6,738 nt of DNA, taken from Oscillospiraceae bacterium (GTDB taxonomy: Bacteria; Bacillota; Clostridia; Oscillospirales; Ruminococcaceae). The translations under genes and the position numbers were made by a program. The notes under the pieces were generated by a model that made no database searches, was not told where the DNA came from, and worked only from the letters and a program-made list of their open reading frames with translations. Location of the stretch: positions 1 to 6,738 of the forward strand of contig JAGAKC010000420.1 in the NCBI GenBank assembly GCA_017848155.1, given 5' to 3'. Every line of letters begins with the position of its first letter. Within the stretch, counting starts at the first letter, position 1. Positions 4,863 through 6,738 of this stretch are shown here, in pieces.

Positions 4863-6738
4863 CAAAATATCGTTGATATCCGATTTAAGCACGTCCGCTT
4901 TCGGTCCGTATATCGCCTGTATCCCCTCGCCCTTTCGGACAAGTCCCAGTGCGCCCTCCGCTTTCCATGCGGCTTCATCCGCAACGAGCGACGGATCCTT
5001 TACAGTTACCCTCAGGCGCGTCATACATGCGTCCACCAGCGTGATGTTGTCCCTGCCGCCAAGAAGCGAAATAATACGCTCGGGCTGACCGTCAGACGAT
5101 GGCGCAGCAGTCCTGCCGCTGTCGTTGTCGCCGCTGTCTGTCGTGTAGTTTCCAAGCCGCCCGGGGGTAGCGTACCTGAACCTTCCTATCATGAAATATG
5201 CGACAAAATAGCCTATCGCAAGGAACACAGCGCAGCTTATAAGGAAGTTAATGATATCCCCCGTAAGTCCAGCCTCCACCGACATCGGCACTCGTGTAAG
5301 GAACTCCAGATTTCCGAATGAATGGAGCCTTAGGTCGATAACTCCCGACAGCGCAAATGCCGCTCCCTGAAGCAGTGCGTACACGATATAAAGCGGCACC
5401 GCACAGAACATGAACATGAACTCGATCGGCTCTGTAACTCCCGTCAGCAGCACCGCAAGCGCCGTTGATACGAACATCGAGGTGTAGCGCTTTCTCTTGT
5501 CGGGGTCTACCCTGCGGTACATGGCGATCGCTACTCCGATAAGAAGTCCCGTTGCGCCTATCATCTGCCCCACCTTGAAGCGTGCAGGAGTAACAGAGGT
5601 CAGCAGTGCTTCGTAGGCGGCGGTATCGCCTGCACGTCTGAAATTGATGAGGTCGGTCACCCACGCAAGCCACAAAGGGTCCTGCCCGAAAACAGTTGTA
5701 CCTGCACCAGCGCCCGTCAGTATCTGATAAGTGCCGCCGAACGAGGTGTAATTCATCGGGATAGTCAGCATATGATGAAGTCCGAACGGCAGCAGCAGCC
5801 TTTCAAGCGTACCGTAGATGAACGGCGCAAGCACAGGCGAGGTGTCCGCAGAGTTCGCTATCCACACGCCGAATGCGTTTATTCCCGACTGCACGACAGG
5901 CCACACCACCGCAAGCACCAGTGCCGCCACTACCGACCACACTATCACCATCAGCGGCACGAAGCGTTTTCCGTTGAAAAATGACAGCGCATCGGGCAGC
6001 TTTCTGAAATTGTAGAATCTGTTGTAGACTGCGCCGCCGACAAAGCCTGCAATGATGCCGACGAATACGCCCATATTGAGCGCAGGCGCTCCCAGCACCG
6101 AGGTGAAATACCCCTCCACCGTCATCTCCGCACCAAACAGCGAGTGCGTGACCGCATTAGGGTCAGAAAGCATATCTCCTGTAACCCCGAATATTGCGCC
6201 CGTAATGCTGTTGATAAGAATGAATGCAAGCAGCGCAGCAAACGCTCCGCCTGCTTTTTCCTTTGCCCAGCTGCCGCCTATAGACACCGCAAAAAGGATA
6301 TTCAGATTTCCGATTATCGCCCAGCCGATGTTCTCCATTACGCTGCCAACCGATGCGATGAATGCAACGTCCGCACCTGCCATCGCAAGCAGCTTTCCGA
6401 TGCTTATCATAAGTCCTGCGGCAGGCATTACCGCAATGACCGTCATCAGCACCTTTCCCAGCTTCTGCAGAAAGTCAAAGTTTATACCACGCTTTTTCCG
6501 AGGAGCTTCGTTTACATGCTCCGTGCCTGCGGCTGCGACAGGCTTATCCTGCTTTGTAAGGGTCAGCAGGTCGCCGCCTGCTGTCACCTCGCCAAGCGCC
6601 ACGTGAAGCTCCCTGTCATCTGCGCCGCCGCACACCAGCACGGGCGTTATGAGCTGCGCTCCGTTTTCACGCAGCAGCTGTATATCTGCCTCAGCGATAA
6701 GGTCGCCTGCCTTTACCCTGTCGCCTTCCTTTATGTGC
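4860..6738 (-). CDS. PTS glucose/maltose-family permease, EIIA(partial)-EIIC-EIIB
   Basis: Membrane permease that imports and phosphorylates its sugar; the reading frame is open to the right edge, so the true start lies outside. The 625 visible residues hold three domains. Residues 1-62 are the C-terminal part of a glucose-type EIIA (HIKEGDRVKAGDL, then TPVLV, ending GEVTAGGDLLTLT), aligning with the end of E. coli Crr; its phospho-histidine is off the window. A linker of about 25 residues leads to EIIC (about 85-520), roughly ten membrane spans with LLPFGLHHM (315-323) and the sugar-site motif GVTEP (433-437, Glu436). EIIB covers about 553-625, with phospho-Cys571 in VDACMTRLRV. The RFKVGQMIGATG and GVTEPIEFMFMF segments resemble streptococcal MalT-type permeases, and mapP and malQ follow directly, so maltose is the likeliest substrate; glucose or N-acetylglucosamine are alternatives. 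EIIA in front of EIIC is unusual: relatives mostly carry it at the C-terminus or as a separate protein. Confidence 0.92.
   Translation of the reverse strand, partial: HIKEGDRVKAGDLIAEADIQLLRENGAQLITPVLVCGGADDRELHVALGEVTAGGDLLTLTKQDKPVAAAGTEHVNEAPRKKRGINFDFLQKLGKVLMTVIAVMPAAGLMISIGKLLAMAGADVAFIASVGSVMENIGWAIIGNLNILFAVSIGGSWAKEKAGGAFAALLAFILINSITGAIFGVTGDMLSDPNAVTHSLFGAEMTVEGYFTSVLGAPALNMGVFVGIIAGFVGGAVYNRFYNFRKLPDALSFFNGKRFVPLMVIVWSVVAALVLAVVWPVVQSGINAFGVWIANSADTSPVLAPFIYGTLERLLLPFGLHHMLTIPMNYTSFGGTYQILTGAGAGTTVFGQDPLWLAWVTDLINFRRAGDTAAYEALLTSVTPARFKVGQMIGATGLLIGVAIAMYRRVDPDKRKRYTSMFVSTALAVLLTGVTEPIEFMFMFCAVPLYIVYALLQGAAFALSGVIDLRLHSFGNLEFLTRVPMSVEAGLTGDIINFLISCAVFLAIGYFVAYFMIGRFRYATPGRLGNYTTDSGDNDSGRTAAPSSDGQPERIISLLGGRDNITLVDACMTRLRVTVKDPSLVADEAAWKAEGALGLVRKGEGIQAIYGPKADVLKSDINDIL

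Noticed and set aside
6052..6606. A plus-strand open frame of about 180 codons opposite the PTS permease
   Set aside because: Its apparent hydrophobicity mirrors the membrane segments of the EIIC domain on the other strand, and there is no ribosome site or domain.
4860..6641. GTG at 6641 as the start of the PTS permease
   Set aside because: The frame stays open to the window edge, and the 32 codons before it encode conserved EIIA sequence (HIKEGDRVKAGDL), so the true start is outside.

Overview
The window holds six genes, all on the minus strand, so transcription runs from position 6738 towards 1. The DNA is almost entirely coding. Gene junctions are very tight: an 8-nt gap, a 4-nt overlap, a 54-nt gap, a 15-nt gap and a 4-nt overlap. 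The composition is moderately GC-rich. The Gram-positive style Shine-Dalgarno sites, the glucose-family PTS genes and the general protein sequences suggest a gut or rumen Firmicute, most likely a Clostridia/Ruminococcaceae-type organism. That placement is an impression from protein style, not a measured result.

Layout in the direction of transcription. (1) 6738-4860: a 5'-truncated PTS sugar permease of the glucose/maltose family with an unusual EIIA-EIIC-EIIB domain order. (2) 4851-4018: an endonuclease/exonuclease/phosphatase-fold protein, best read as a maltose 6'-phosphate phosphatase (MapP). (3) 4021-2534: 4-alpha-glucanotransferase (MalQ, GH77). A near-consensus vegetative promoter (TTGAAA-N17-TATAAT) follows, with its -35 box overlapping the malQ stop codon. 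(4) 2479-2222: HPr (ptsH). (5) 2206-560: enzyme I (ptsI). (6) 563-1: the N-terminal half of an MFS transporter, running off the left edge and translationally coupled to ptsI through a GTGA overlap.

Taken together, the window encodes a complete PTS phosphate chain and a maltose route. PEP phosphorylates EI (His188), which phosphorylates HPr (His15). The phosphate then passes to the EIIA and EIIB domains (EIIB Cys) of the permease, which would import maltose as maltose 6'-phosphate. MapP would remove the phosphate and MalQ would disproportionate the free maltose to glucose and longer maltodextrins. The active-site residues that fall inside the window are all present; the EIIA phospho-histidine lies beyond the right edge. 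The maltose assignment is inference from neighbourhood and family resemblance.

Points worth a second look are the permease domain order, an HPr with Arg at the position of the regulatory Ser46, a CxxC pair in the same HPr, an internal promoter that can uncouple the general PTS genes from the maltose genes, and an MFS gene fused translationally to ptsI. No RNA genes, mobile elements, CRISPR arrays, long repeats or convincing terminators were seen.
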